In this document: piece after piece, positions 28,436 through 36,098 of the stretch
How the letters are laid out: each line of letters starts with the position of its first letter
How positions within the stretch are numbered: position 1 is the stretch's first letter
Origin: Microbacterium proteolyticum
Lineage (GTDB): Bacteria > Actinomycetota > Actinomycetes > Actinomycetales > Microbacteriaceae
NCBI RefSeq assembly: GCF_030818075.1
Contig: NZ_JAUSZZ010000001.1
Location: 3,100,001-3,164,000 of the forward strand
Length of the DNA: 64,000 nucleotides
Direction of reading: 5' to 3'
Translations under genes and position numbers: made by a program
The notes under the pieces: model-generated
What the model was told of the DNA's origin: nothing
Seen by the model: only the letters and a program-made list of their open reading frames with translations
Database searches by the model: none

Positions 28436-30388
28436 GTGAGCACGAGTCAGCAGGCCGACCCGCTGATCGGCCGTCTCGTCGACGGCCGGTACCGGGTGCG
28501 CGCGCGCATCGCGCGTGGCGGCATGGCGACCGTGTACGTCGCCACCGACCTGCGGCTCGAACGACGCGTGGCGCTGAAGGTCATGCACGGCCACCTCAGC
28601 GATGACACCGTGTTCCAGAGCCGGTTCATCCAAGAGGCCCGTTCCGCGGCCCGCCTGAGCGATCCGCACGTGGTGAACGTGTTCGACCAGGGCCAGGACG
28701 GCGAGATGGCCTATCTCGTCATGGAGTACCTGCCCGGCATCACCCTGCGCGAGCTGCTCCGCGAGCACCGGCGCCTCACCATCGATCAGACCCTGACGAT
28801 CATGGATGCCATCCTGTCGGGGCTCGCCGCCGCCCACCGCGCGGGCATCGTCCACCGCGACGTCAAGCCCGAGAACGTGCTCCTCGCCGAGGACGGGCGC
28901 ATCAAGATCGGCGACTTCGGCCTCGCCCGCGCGACGACCGCGAACACGGCGAGCGGCGCGCAGCTGATGGGCACGATCGCCTACCTCGCGCCGGAGCTCG
29001 TCACCCGCGGCACCGCGGACGCGCGCAGCGACATCTACTCGCTCGGCATCATGCTGTACGAGATGCTCACCGGCGAGCAGCCCTACAAGGGCGAGCAGCC
29101 GATGCAGATCGCCTACCAGCACGCCACCGACTCCGTTCCGCGGCCGAGCGCGAAGAACCCGTCCGTGCCCGAACAGCTCGACGAGCTCGTGCTGTGGGCG
29201 ACCGAGCGACAGCCCGACGACCGCCCGCTCGATGCGGGCACCATGCTGGAGCGCCTCCGCGCCGTGGAGAAAGACCTGGGGCTGGCCCCGCAGGTCGCAC
29301 GCGCCGTCGCCGTCGGCACCACCGGCACCGGCAGTGCGGCCGAGTCGCGCGAGCTGACGAAGGTCCTCCCCCAGACCGCGTCGATCCCCGTCGCCACGGC
29401 CGAGGAGCCCGACAACACCGCGCGACTGCGCACACGAACACGCCGGCGCACGGTGCGCGGGGTGTGGACGCTGGTGCTCGTGCTCCTGCTGGCCGCGGGG
29501 GCGGGCGCCACCGGGTGGTACTTCGGATCGGGCCCCGGCTCGCTCGTGGCGGTGCCGGACGTCTCCGGACGCACCTTCGCCGACGCCGAACTGCTCCTGG
29601 CCGACAACCAGCTGCAGGCCCAGGCGCAGGAGGTGAACGACCGCGTCGTGCCGTCCGGGACGACGGTGGGCTCCGACCCGCAACCCGGCGTGCGCCTCGA
29701 CAAAGAGACGGTCGTGACGGTCTTCGTCTCCGTCGGCCCGGCCACCCACGCGATCCCCGCGCTCGACGGAAAGAGCGCCGATGAGGTGAACGGCATCTTC
29801 GAAGCCGCCTACGTCGGTGTGCAGCCCGACCCCGCCCGGGAGTTCTCGGACGCGCCCGACGGCACGGTGCTCTCGGCATCCGTCATCCCGAGGTCGGGCG
29901 GCGATGCCATCGGATGCACCGAGGGCTGCACCGTGTACGAGGGTGACGCCGCATCGCTCGTCGTGTCTCTCGGTCCGCTCCCCGACGTGTCCGGAGAGTC
30001 CCGGTCACGCGCCGAACGCACGCTCGCGGACGCCGGCGTGGAGACGTCGGTCGTGGAGCGCTACAGCAACAGCGTGGCATCCGGCGTCGTCATCGGGATC
30101 GGCGACCGCGACGAGGACGGCAACTGGCGCCCCGGCGACACGGTGCCGTTGATCGTGTCGCTCGGACCGGAGCCGGTGGAGATCCCCGGCAACGTCGTCG
30201 GCATGACGATCCGTGAGGCGGTGACGACGCTCGAGGGACTCGGCTTCGACGTCAACGCCGGCATCGACGACGGCACCCTGCCCCTCGGCTTCAAGTACTG
30301 GGACATCTACAAGGTGCGTGCCACCAACCCCAAGGCCGGAACGACGGCACCCCAGGGATCGACGATCACGCTGACGCCGACGCTGTAG
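28436..30388 (+). CDS. pknL: PknL/PknB-type Ser/Thr kinase with four PASTA domains
   Basis: This membrane kinase senses peptidoglycan fragments or lipid II and phosphorylates division and regulatory proteins. The 650-residue protein has a kinase domain (about 18-280) with the ATP loop ARGGMATVYVA, lysine K48, catalytic HRDVKPENVLL, DFGLA and an activation loop rich in Thr. A basic juxtamembrane stretch and one membrane helix follow (about 342-364). Four extracellular PASTA repeats start near 367, 437, 516 and 580. PASTA 2 carries two extra cysteines (GCTEGC). The nearby Rv2175c-like gene and local order favour PknL over PknB. It is convergent with the DAHP synthase gene. Confidence 0.93.
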   Translation: MSTSQQADPLIGRLVDGRYRVRARIARGGMATVYVATDLRLERRVALKVMHGHLSDDTVFQSRFIQEARSAARLSDPHVVNVFDQGQDGEMAYLVMEYLPGITLRELLREHRRLTIDQTLTIMDAILSGLAAAHRAGIVHRDVKPENVLLAEDGRIKIGDFGLARATTANTASGAQLMGTIAYLAPELVTRGTADARSDIYSLGIMLYEMLTGEQPYKGEQPMQIAYQHATDSVPRPSAKNPSVPEQLDELVLWATERQPDDRPLDAGTMLERLRAVEKDLGLAPQVARAVAVGTTGTGSAAESRELTKVLPQTASIPVATAEEPDNTARLRTRTRRRTVRGVWTLVLVLLLAAGAGATGWYFGSGPGSLVAVPDVSGRTFADAELLLADNQLQAQAQEVNDRVVPSGTTVGSDPQPGVRLDKETVVTVFVSVGPATHAIPALDGKSADEVNGIFEAAYVGVQPDPAREFSDAPDGTVLSASVIPRSGGDAIGCTEGCTVYEGDAASLVVSLGPLPDVSGESRSRAERTLADAGVETSVVERYSNSVASGVVIGIGDRDEDGNWRPGDTVPLIVSLGPEPVEIPGNVVGMTIREAVTTLEGLGFDVNAGIDDGTLPLGFKYWDIYKVRATNPKAGTTAPQGSTITLTPTL

Positions 30389-30434
30389 TCAGGTCCCCTT
30401 CCGCGCGCGACACCCGAGACCCACCCCGACGAAC

Positions 30435-30465
30435 GATGCCCCCGACCGCACGGGTCGGGGGCATC
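30435..30465. terminator. Perfect hairpin between convergent kinase and DAHP synthase genes
   Basis: GATGCCCCCGACC (30435-30447) and GGTCGGGGGCATC (30453-30465) pair over 13 bp around a five-base loop. It is probably a bidirectional terminator; no T-tract is visible. Confidence 0.7.
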
Positions 30466-30481
30466 GGATGGGGCGAACGCG

Positions 30482-31819
30482 TCAGCGGTTCTCGAGCTCC
30501 TCGGCCACGAGGAACGCCAGCTCCAGGCTCTGACGGTGGTTCAGGCGCGGGTCGCACAGGCTCTCGTAGCGCGTCGCGAGGGTGGCCTCGTCGATGTGCT
30601 CCGAACCGCCCAGGCACTCCGTCACGTCGTCGCCCGTGAGTTCGACGTGGATGCCACCGGGGTGGGTGCCGACGGCGCGGTGCGCCTCGAAGAAGCCGCG
30701 CACCTCGTCGACCACGTCGTCGAAGCGACGGGTCTTGTATCCGGTGGGCGTGGTGATGCCGTTGCCGTGCATGGGGTCGGTGACCCACAGCGGGGTGGCA
30801 CCGGAGTCGCGCACGGCCTCGAGGAGCGGCGGCAGGGCGTCGCGGATCTTGCCCGCGCCCATGCGCGTGATGAACGTCAGGCGGCCGGGCTCGCGCTCGG
30901 GGTCGAGCTTGTCGATGAGAGCAAGCGCGGTGTCCGTGGTCGTGGTCGGACCGAGCTTGACGCCGATCGGGTTGCGGATCTTCGAGAAGTAGTCGACGTG
31001 GGCGCCGTCGAGCTCGCGCGTGCGCTCACCGATCCACTGGAAATGCGACGACGTGTTGTAGGGCAGACCGGTGCGCGAGTCGATGCGGGTCATGGGGCGC
31101 TCGTAATCCATGAGCAGGCCCTCGTGGCCGGTGTAGAACTCCACGCGCTTGAGTTCGTCGAAGTCCGCCCCCGCGGCGGCCATGAACTTGATCGCCCGGT
31201 CGATCTCGGTGGCGAGGCGCTCGTACGCCTGGTTCGCGGGCGTGCTGGCGAAGCCCTTGTTCCAGCTGTGCACCTCGCGGAGGTCGGCGAACCCGCCCTG
31301 CGTGAAGGCGCGGATGAGGTTCAGCGTCGAAGCGGCCGTGTGGTAGCCCTTGAGCAGACGAGCGGGGTCGGCCTTGCGCGACTCCTCGGTGAAGTCGTAC
31401 CCGTTGACGATGTCGCCGCGGTACGCCGGCAGGGTCACGTCGCCGCGGGTCTCGGTGTCGCTGGAGCGGGGCTTGGCGAACTGTCCCGCCATGCGCCCCA
31501 TCTTGACCACCGGCATCGACGCACCATACGTGAGCACGACCGCCATCTGGAGGACCGTCTTGATGCGGTTGCGGATCTGCTCGGCGGTCGCGCCGGCGAA
31601 CGTCTCGGCGCAGTCACCGCCCTGCAGGAGGAACGCTTGACCGGCGGCGGCGCGGGCGAGGCGATCGCGCAGGAGGTCGACCTCGCCGGCGAAGACCAGC
31701 GGCGGGAGGGTCGCGAGCTCTGCGGATGCCGCGGCCACCGCGCCCTCGTCATACCACTTCGGCTGCTGCTTGATGGGCAGGGTTCGCCAGTGGTCGAGGT
31801 CGTGGAGCTGCTGATTCAC
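30482..31819 (-). CDS. Class II 3-deoxy-7-phosphoheptulonate synthase
   Basis: This enzyme joins phosphoenolpyruvate and erythrose 4-phosphate, the first step of the shikimate pathway. The 445-residue protein is of the plant-like class II type, like M. tuberculosis AroG. It contains QGGDCAETF, KPRSSDTETRGDVTLPAYRGD, HFQWIGERTRELDGAHVDY, ITRMGAGKIRDALPPLL, DPMHGNGI and HVELTGDDVTECLGG. Metal ligands in CAE, HGN and ELTG regions are retained. The GTG at 31817-31819 lies 10 bases after the acyltransferase stop, so it is the last gene of a glk-acyltransferase-DAHP synthase operon. Confidence 0.95.
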   Translation of the reverse strand: MNQQLHDLDHWRTLPIKQQPKWYDEGAVAAASAELATLPPLVFAGEVDLLRDRLARAAAGQAFLLQGGDCAETFAGATAEQIRNRIKTVLQMAVVLTYGASMPVVKMGRMAGQFAKPRSSDTETRGDVTLPAYRGDIVNGYDFTEESRKADPARLLKGYHTAASTLNLIRAFTQGGFADLREVHSWNKGFASTPANQAYERLATEIDRAIKFMAAAGADFDELKRVEFYTGHEGLLMDYERPMTRIDSRTGLPYNTSSHFQWIGERTRELDGAHVDYFSKIRNPIGVKLGPTTTTDTALALIDKLDPEREPGRLTFITRMGAGKIRDALPPLLEAVRDSGATPLWVTDPMHGNGITTPTGYKTRRFDDVVDEVRGFFEAHRAVGTHPGGIHVELTGDDVTECLGGSEHIDEATLATRYESLCDPRLNHRQSLELAFLVAEELENR

Positions 31820-31828
31820 CCCGCAAGT

Positions 31829-32542
31829 CTAGTGGCGGGGCGCGGGCGCCTTCGCCGCGCGGGCGGTCGCCAGGCGGTCCTTCACGGTGGAGGCGTAGAC
31901 GTCTTCGTAGCGCTGTTCGCCCAGGCGCTGCAGCGCCACCATGATCTCGTCGGTGACCGACCGCAGCACGTAGCGGTCGCCCTCCATGCCCTCGAAGCGC
32001 GAGAAGTCCAGGGGTTCGCCGACCACGATGCCGACGCGCCCGACCCGCGGCAGGCGCCGACCGATGGGCATCACCGCACCGGTGTCGACCATGACCACGG
32101 GCACCACCGGCACGCGCGCCTCGAGCGCCATGCGGGCGATGCCGGTGCGCCCGCGGTAGAGCGTCCCATCGGGGCTCCGGGTGCCCTCCGGATAGATGCC
32201 GAGGAGTTCGCCGCGCCCCAGCACGCCGAGGCCGGTGTTGAGCGAGGCCTCCGACGCCTTGCCGCCGGAGCGGTCGATCGGCAGCTGTCCCGTCGCGGTG
32301 AAGAACACGCGCGTGGCCCAGCCCTTGAGGCCCTTGCCGGTGAAGTAGTCGCTCTTGGCGAGGAACGCCATCCGGCGGTCGATCACGAGCGGGAGGAAGA
32401 TCGAATCGGAGAACGACAGGTGGTTGCTGGCGAGGATCGCCGCGCCTTCCGTCGGGATGTTGCCGCGGCCGACCACCCAGGGGCGGAACACGGCCTTGAT
32501 CACCGGCCCGATGACCACGTACTTCATCAGCCAGTAGAACAC
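31829..32542 (-). CDS. 1-acyl-sn-glycerol-3-phosphate acyltransferase
   Basis: This PlsC-type enzyme acylates lysophosphatidic acid in phospholipid synthesis at the membrane. The 237-residue protein has the catalytic NHLSFSD (H41 and D46 of HX4D), the substrate-binding YPEGTRSPDGTLY (near residue 120) and VPVVPVVMVDTG. An N-terminal hydrophobic segment (about 5-20) likely anchors it. The GTG at 32540-32542 is two bases after the stop of the glucokinase gene. Confidence 0.92.
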   Translation of the reverse strand: MFYWLMKYVVIGPVIKAVFRPWVVGRGNIPTEGAAILASNHLSFSDSIFLPLVIDRRMAFLAKSDYFTGKGLKGWATRVFFTATGQLPIDRSGGKASEASLNTGLGVLGRGELLGIYPEGTRSPDGTLYRGRTGIARMALEARVPVVPVVMVDTGAVMPIGRRLPRVGRVGIVVGEPLDFSRFEGMEGDRYVLRSVTDEIMVALQRLGEQRYEDVYASTVKDRLATARAAKAPAPRH

Positions 32543-32544
32543 CG

Positions 32545-33480
32545 TCAGCGATCCTTCCCGGCGAGGTCCGCGACGCCGATGAGCCCGGCGTCGTTGCCCA
32601 GGCGCGCGATGGCGAACTCGGCGACCGGACGTTCACCGTACCCCGGCAGCGACGTCTCGTACGCGAGCTTCACCGGCGCGAGCAGGTCGGCACCCAACTG
32701 GGCGACACCGCCGCCGATGACGAACAGCTCCGGGTCGAGCACGGCCTGGAACCCGCCGCACGCCTCACCGAGCGCGGTGGCGACGCGGCGGAGCGCCTCG
32801 ACCGCGCCGGGGTCGCCCGCGAGCACCAGGCGCGAGACCGCGGGTCCCGGAATGGCGCCCTTCTCCTCCCGGATCGCTGCGAGGGCCGCACCGATCCCGC
32901 CCTCGTCGGCGATGGCGTTGGCCTCGCGCTGCAGCGCGCGCCCCGAGGCGTACTGCTCCAGGCATCCGTTCTGCCCGCACCCGCACGGGTGGCCGCCACG
33001 CACGAAGCGCATGTGACCGAGCTCGCCGCCGATGCCGTGACCCCCGCGGAAGAGCTCGCCGTCGGTGACGACCGCTCCTCCCACGCCGGTGCCCATGGTG
33101 AGCATGACCATGTCGCGCACGCCGCGACCGGCGCCGAAGCGGAACTCGCCCCAGCCGGCGGCGTTCGCATCGTTCTCGATGGTGACGCGGGCGTCGAGAC
33201 GCTGCTCGAGGCGGGCGCGCAGCGGCTCGTCGCGCCAGTCGATGTTGGGGGCGTAGATGACGGTGCTGCGATCGAGGCTGATGAAACCCGCCGCTGCCAC
33301 CCCGATCGCGTGGACGTCGTGCGCGCGGCGCAAGTGGTCGGCCATGTCGACCACGGCATCCACGAGGGCTGCGGGGTCGATGGGGGTGTCGACGCGGAGC
33401 TTCTCGACGATGGTGCCGTCTTCGGCGACGACACCTCCCGCGATCTTGGTGCCCCCGATATCGATGCCGATGTTGCGCAC
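32545..33480 (-). CDS. ROK-family glucokinase
   Basis: The 311-residue protein phosphorylates glucose or a related hexose with ATP. It starts MRNIGIDIGGTKIAGG (phosphate-binding DxGGT), has the catalytic NDANAAGWGEF, GTGVGGAVVTDGEL, and the zinc-binding ROK motif GHPCGCGQNGCLEQYASG. It has no N-terminal DNA-binding domain, so it is a kinase rather than a repressor. The GTG start follows GGGAGGGAG. An AGTCTA at 33522-33527 (TAGACT on the minus strand) could be its -10. Confidence 0.93.
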   Translation of the reverse strand: MRNIGIDIGGTKIAGGVVAEDGTIVEKLRVDTPIDPAALVDAVVDMADHLRRAHDVHAIGVAAAGFISLDRSTVIYAPNIDWRDEPLRARLEQRLDARVTIENDANAAGWGEFRFGAGRGVRDMVMLTMGTGVGGAVVTDGELFRGGHGIGGELGHMRFVRGGHPCGCGQNGCLEQYASGRALQREANAIADEGGIGAALAAIREEKGAIPGPAVSRLVLAGDPGAVEALRRVATALGEACGGFQAVLDPELFVIGGGVAQLGADLLAPVKLAYETSLPGYGERPVAEFAIARLGNDAGLIGVADLAGKDR

Positions 33481-33521
33481 CGCGCTCCCTCCCGGGCCGA
33501 CCGAGCGGCTCGGCCCGAAGA

Positions 33522-33527
33522 AGTCTA
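33522..33527 (-). promoter_or_regulatory. Candidate -10 hexamer of the glucokinase operon
   Basis: TAGACT on the minus strand, about 42 bases before the GTG, leaves room for a leader that carries the visible GGGAGGGAG ribosome binding site. Confidence 0.4.
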
Positions 33528-33589
33528 GCCACCTCCACGACGCGCCGCGGGAACGCTCCCTCGCGGGGGGAGCCGCGCGCGGACGCCGA

Positions 33590-33595
33590 TAGACT
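33590..33595 (+). promoter_or_regulatory. Candidate -10 hexamer of the acyl-CoA synthetase gene
   Basis: TAGACT lies 43 bases before the GTG at 33639; the leader contains GAAGGAG as ribosome binding site. It is divergent from the glucokinase promoter. Confidence 0.4.
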
Positions 33596-33638
33596 CGAGG
33601 AACCTGATCGAAAGTCTTCCGGTACCGAAGGAGTTGCC

Positions 33639-35465
33639 GTGATCCAGTTCGACCGCCCCGCTCTCGTCCCCGCCGACCCGGATGCCAACGCGTCCGATCT
33701 GCTGGCCGACCGCGCCCGCGCGACCCCCGACCGCCCCATCTTCGCGGTGCCCGACGCCGGCGGCTGGCGCGACATCACCGCCGCCGAGTTCGAGCGTCAG
33801 GTCATCGCCCTCGCGAAGGGCTTCGTCGCCGCGGGGGTGCAGCCGGGCGAGAAGGTCGCCTTCATCGCCCGCACCACCTACGACTGGACGCTCGTCGACT
33901 TCGCGCTGTTCTACGCCGGAGCGGTCATGGTGCCGGTGTACGAGACGAGCTCGCCGTCGCAGATCTCGTGGATCCTGTCCGACTCGGGCGCGATCGCGGT
34001 GGTCCTCGAGTCCGCCGAGCACGCCGAGCGCGTCGAGGAGATCCGCGACGACGTCCCCCTTGTTCGGGAGGTGTGGGGGATGCACGCGGGCGCCCTCGAC
34101 CGGCTCGTGGCGAACGGCACCCACATCACCGACGAGGAGATCGAGCGCCGCCGCCATCTCGCCACGGGGGCGGACATCGCCACCCTGATCTACACGTCCG
34201 GGTCGACCGGGCGCCCCAAGGGGTGCGTGCTCGAGCACCGCAACTTCGTCGAACTGGCGCGCAACTCGGCCAAGGCGCTCCACGAGGTCGTCGAGACGCC
34301 CGGTGCCTCCACGCTGCTGTTCATCACCACGGCGCACGTCTTCGCCCGCTTCATCTCGCTGCTGAACATCCACGCCGGCGTGAAGACGGGACACCAGCCC
34401 GACACGAAGCAGCTGCTCCCCGCGCTCGGCACCTTCCAGCCGACGTTCCTGCTCGCCGTGCCCCGCGTGTTCGAGAAGGTGTACAACTCCGCTGAGCAGA
34501 AGGCCGAGGCGGGGGGCAAGGGCAAGATCTTCCGCGCTGCCGCCGAGGTCGCGATCGAGCACTCCCAGCGCCTGCAGGAGGGCAAGAAGATCCCCCTCCC
34601 CCTGAAGCTGAAGTTCGCGCTCTTCGACAAGCTCGTCTACTCGAAACTGCGGGATGCCATGGGCGGACACATCGTGTACGCGGTGTCGGGCTCGGCCCCT
34701 CTCGGCCCCCGGCTCGGACACTTCTTCCGCAGCCTCGGCGTCGTCATCCTCGAGGGCTACGGCCTCACCGAGACCACCGCACCGGCGACGGTCAACCTCG
34801 CCACGACGTCGAAGATCGGCACGGTCGGTCCCGTGCTGCCCGGCGTCGGCGTCCGTCTCGCCGACGACGGCGAGATCCAGGTGCGCGGGATCAACGTATT
34901 CCGCGAGTACTGGCAGAACCCCGAGGCGACCGCCGAAGCCTTCGACGGCGAATGGTTCAAGACCGGCGACATCGGGACGTTCGACGCCGACGGGTTCCTG
35001 GCCATCACGGGTCGCAAGAAGGAGATCATCGTCACCGCGGGAGGCAAGAACGTCGCCCCCGCCGCCCTCGAGGACCCGATCCGCGCCAACCCCATCGTCG
35101 GCCAGGTCGTCGTCGTGGGCGACCACAAGCCGTTCATCGGGGCCTTGGTGACCCTCGACCCGGAGATGCTGCCGACGTGGCTGGCCAACAACGGCTTGCC
35201 TGCGGACATGTCGCTGACGGACGCCGCATCCCATGAGAAGGTGCGCGCCGAGGTGCAGGGCGCGATCGACCGCGCCAACGCGCAGGTGTCGCGCGCGGAG
35301 TCCATCCGCAAGTTCACGATCCTGCCCACCGAGTGGACCGAGGCGAGCGGCCACCTGACGCCGAAGATGAGCATCAAGCGCAACGTCATCGTCTCCGACT
35401 TCGCCGACGCCATCGAGGACATCTACGCCGTGCCGGTGAACACCTCGAACGTCTCGCTGCCCTGA
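33639..35465 (+). CDS. Long-chain acyl-CoA synthetase (FadD15-like)
   Basis: This enzyme activates long-chain fatty acids to acyl-CoA through an acyl-AMP. The 608-residue protein has the AMP-binding loop YTSGSTGRPKG (about 185-195), LLFITTAHVFARF, VSGSAPLGPRLGHFF, EGYGLTETTAP and the C-terminal hinge FKTGDIGTFDADGFLAITGRKKEIIVTAGGKN. The order of motifs is standard for FadD15-type enzymes. The GTG at 33639 has a good GAAGGAG site. A strong terminator follows. Confidence 0.94.
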   Translation: MIQFDRPALVPADPDANASDLLADRARATPDRPIFAVPDAGGWRDITAAEFERQVIALAKGFVAAGVQPGEKVAFIARTTYDWTLVDFALFYAGAVMVPVYETSSPSQISWILSDSGAIAVVLESAEHAERVEEIRDDVPLVREVWGMHAGALDRLVANGTHITDEEIERRRHLATGADIATLIYTSGSTGRPKGCVLEHRNFVELARNSAKALHEVVETPGASTLLFITTAHVFARFISLLNIHAGVKTGHQPDTKQLLPALGTFQPTFLLAVPRVFEKVYNSAEQKAEAGGKGKIFRAAAEVAIEHSQRLQEGKKIPLPLKLKFALFDKLVYSKLRDAMGGHIVYAVSGSAPLGPRLGHFFRSLGVVILEGYGLTETTAPATVNLATTSKIGTVGPVLPGVGVRLADDGEIQVRGINVFREYWQNPEATAEAFDGEWFKTGDIGTFDADGFLAITGRKKEIIVTAGGKNVAPAALEDPIRANPIVGQVVVVGDHKPFIGALVTLDPEMLPTWLANNGLPADMSLTDAASHEKVRAEVQGAIDRANAQVSRAESIRKFTILPTEWTEASGHLTPKMSIKRNVIVSDFADAIEDIYAVPVNTSNVSLP

Positions 35466-35477
35466 TCACGGGACGAA

Positions 35478-35510
35478 AAACGGCCCGGCCCCCTGGGGGC
35501 CGGGCCGTTT
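35478..35510 (+). terminator. Strong terminator after the acyl-CoA synthetase gene
   Basis: AAACGGCCCGGCCCCC (35478-35493) and GGGGGCCGGGCCGTTT (35495-35510) form a nearly 16-bp stem closed by A/T pairs. The A-run before it and T-run after it make it able to act in both directions. Confidence 0.88.
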
Positions 35511-35538
35511 CGTGACGTCGAAGCCGTTGATGCGAGCA

Positions 35539-35588
35539 GAACAGGCTCGTCGCGGCGCGACGACCGGCATCCGTGGCACCGCCTGTTC
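35539..35588. repeat. 50-base element with GAACAGG/CCTGTTC ends (second copy)
   Basis: It shares 7-bp terminal inverted repeats and length with the element at 13789-13839. The interior also holds a hairpin (CTCGTCGCGGCGCGACGA). It lies between the acyl-CoA synthetase terminator and the deformylase stop. Confidence 0.35.
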
Positions 35589-35606
35589 CCGTGGCGGGCC
35601 CGAGCC

Positions 35607-36098
35607 TCAGAACCAGTCGCTCTCGCGGACCTGGCGCATCGCCTCACGGCGGGTGTCGGCGGGCAGGCGCGAGAGGTACAGCATGCCGTCGAGGTGGTCG
35701 GTCTCGTGCTGCAGGGCCTGGGCCAGCAGCCCGTCGCCCTCGAGCACGACCTCGCGGCCGTCGAGGTCGATGCCGACGACCTTGGCCCAGGGGTAGCGGA
35801 TGGCGTCGTGCCACAGGCCCGGCACCGACAGGCATCCCTCCCCCACCGGTTGCGGTTCGCCGCGCGTCTCCACGAGGACGGGGTTGAGGACGTACCCGAT
35901 GTCGCCGTCGATGTTGTAGCTGAAGGCGCGCAGCCCCACCCCGATCTGGGGTGCGGCCACGCCGGCGCGGCCGGGCAGCTCGACGGTGTCGATGAGATCC
36001 TGGACGAGGGCGCGGACGCCGTCGTCGATCTCGTCGATGGGCACGCTGACGGCGCGCAGCACCGGGTCGCCGAACAGGCGGATCGGACGGACGCTCAT
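35607..36098 (-). CDS. def: Peptide deformylase
   Basis: Def removes the formyl group from the initiator methionine of new proteins. The 163-residue protein has all three metal-site motifs: AGVAAPQIG (46-53 region), EGCLSVP with C89, and QHETDHLDG with H131 and H135. The first motif reads A-G-V-A-A-P-Q instead of the usual G-x-G-x-A-A-P-Q; this is a mild variant. The ATG at 36096-36098 overlaps the stop of the upstream ParA-like gene (ATGA), so it is translationally coupled to it. Confidence 0.93.
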   Translation of the reverse strand: MSVRPIRLFGDPVLRAVSVPIDEIDDGVRALVQDLIDTVELPGRAGVAAPQIGVGLRAFSYNIDGDIGYVLNPVLVETRGEPQPVGEGCLSVPGLWHDAIRYPWAKVVGIDLDGREVVLEGDGLLAQALQHETDHLDGMLYLSRLPADTRREAMRQVRESDWF

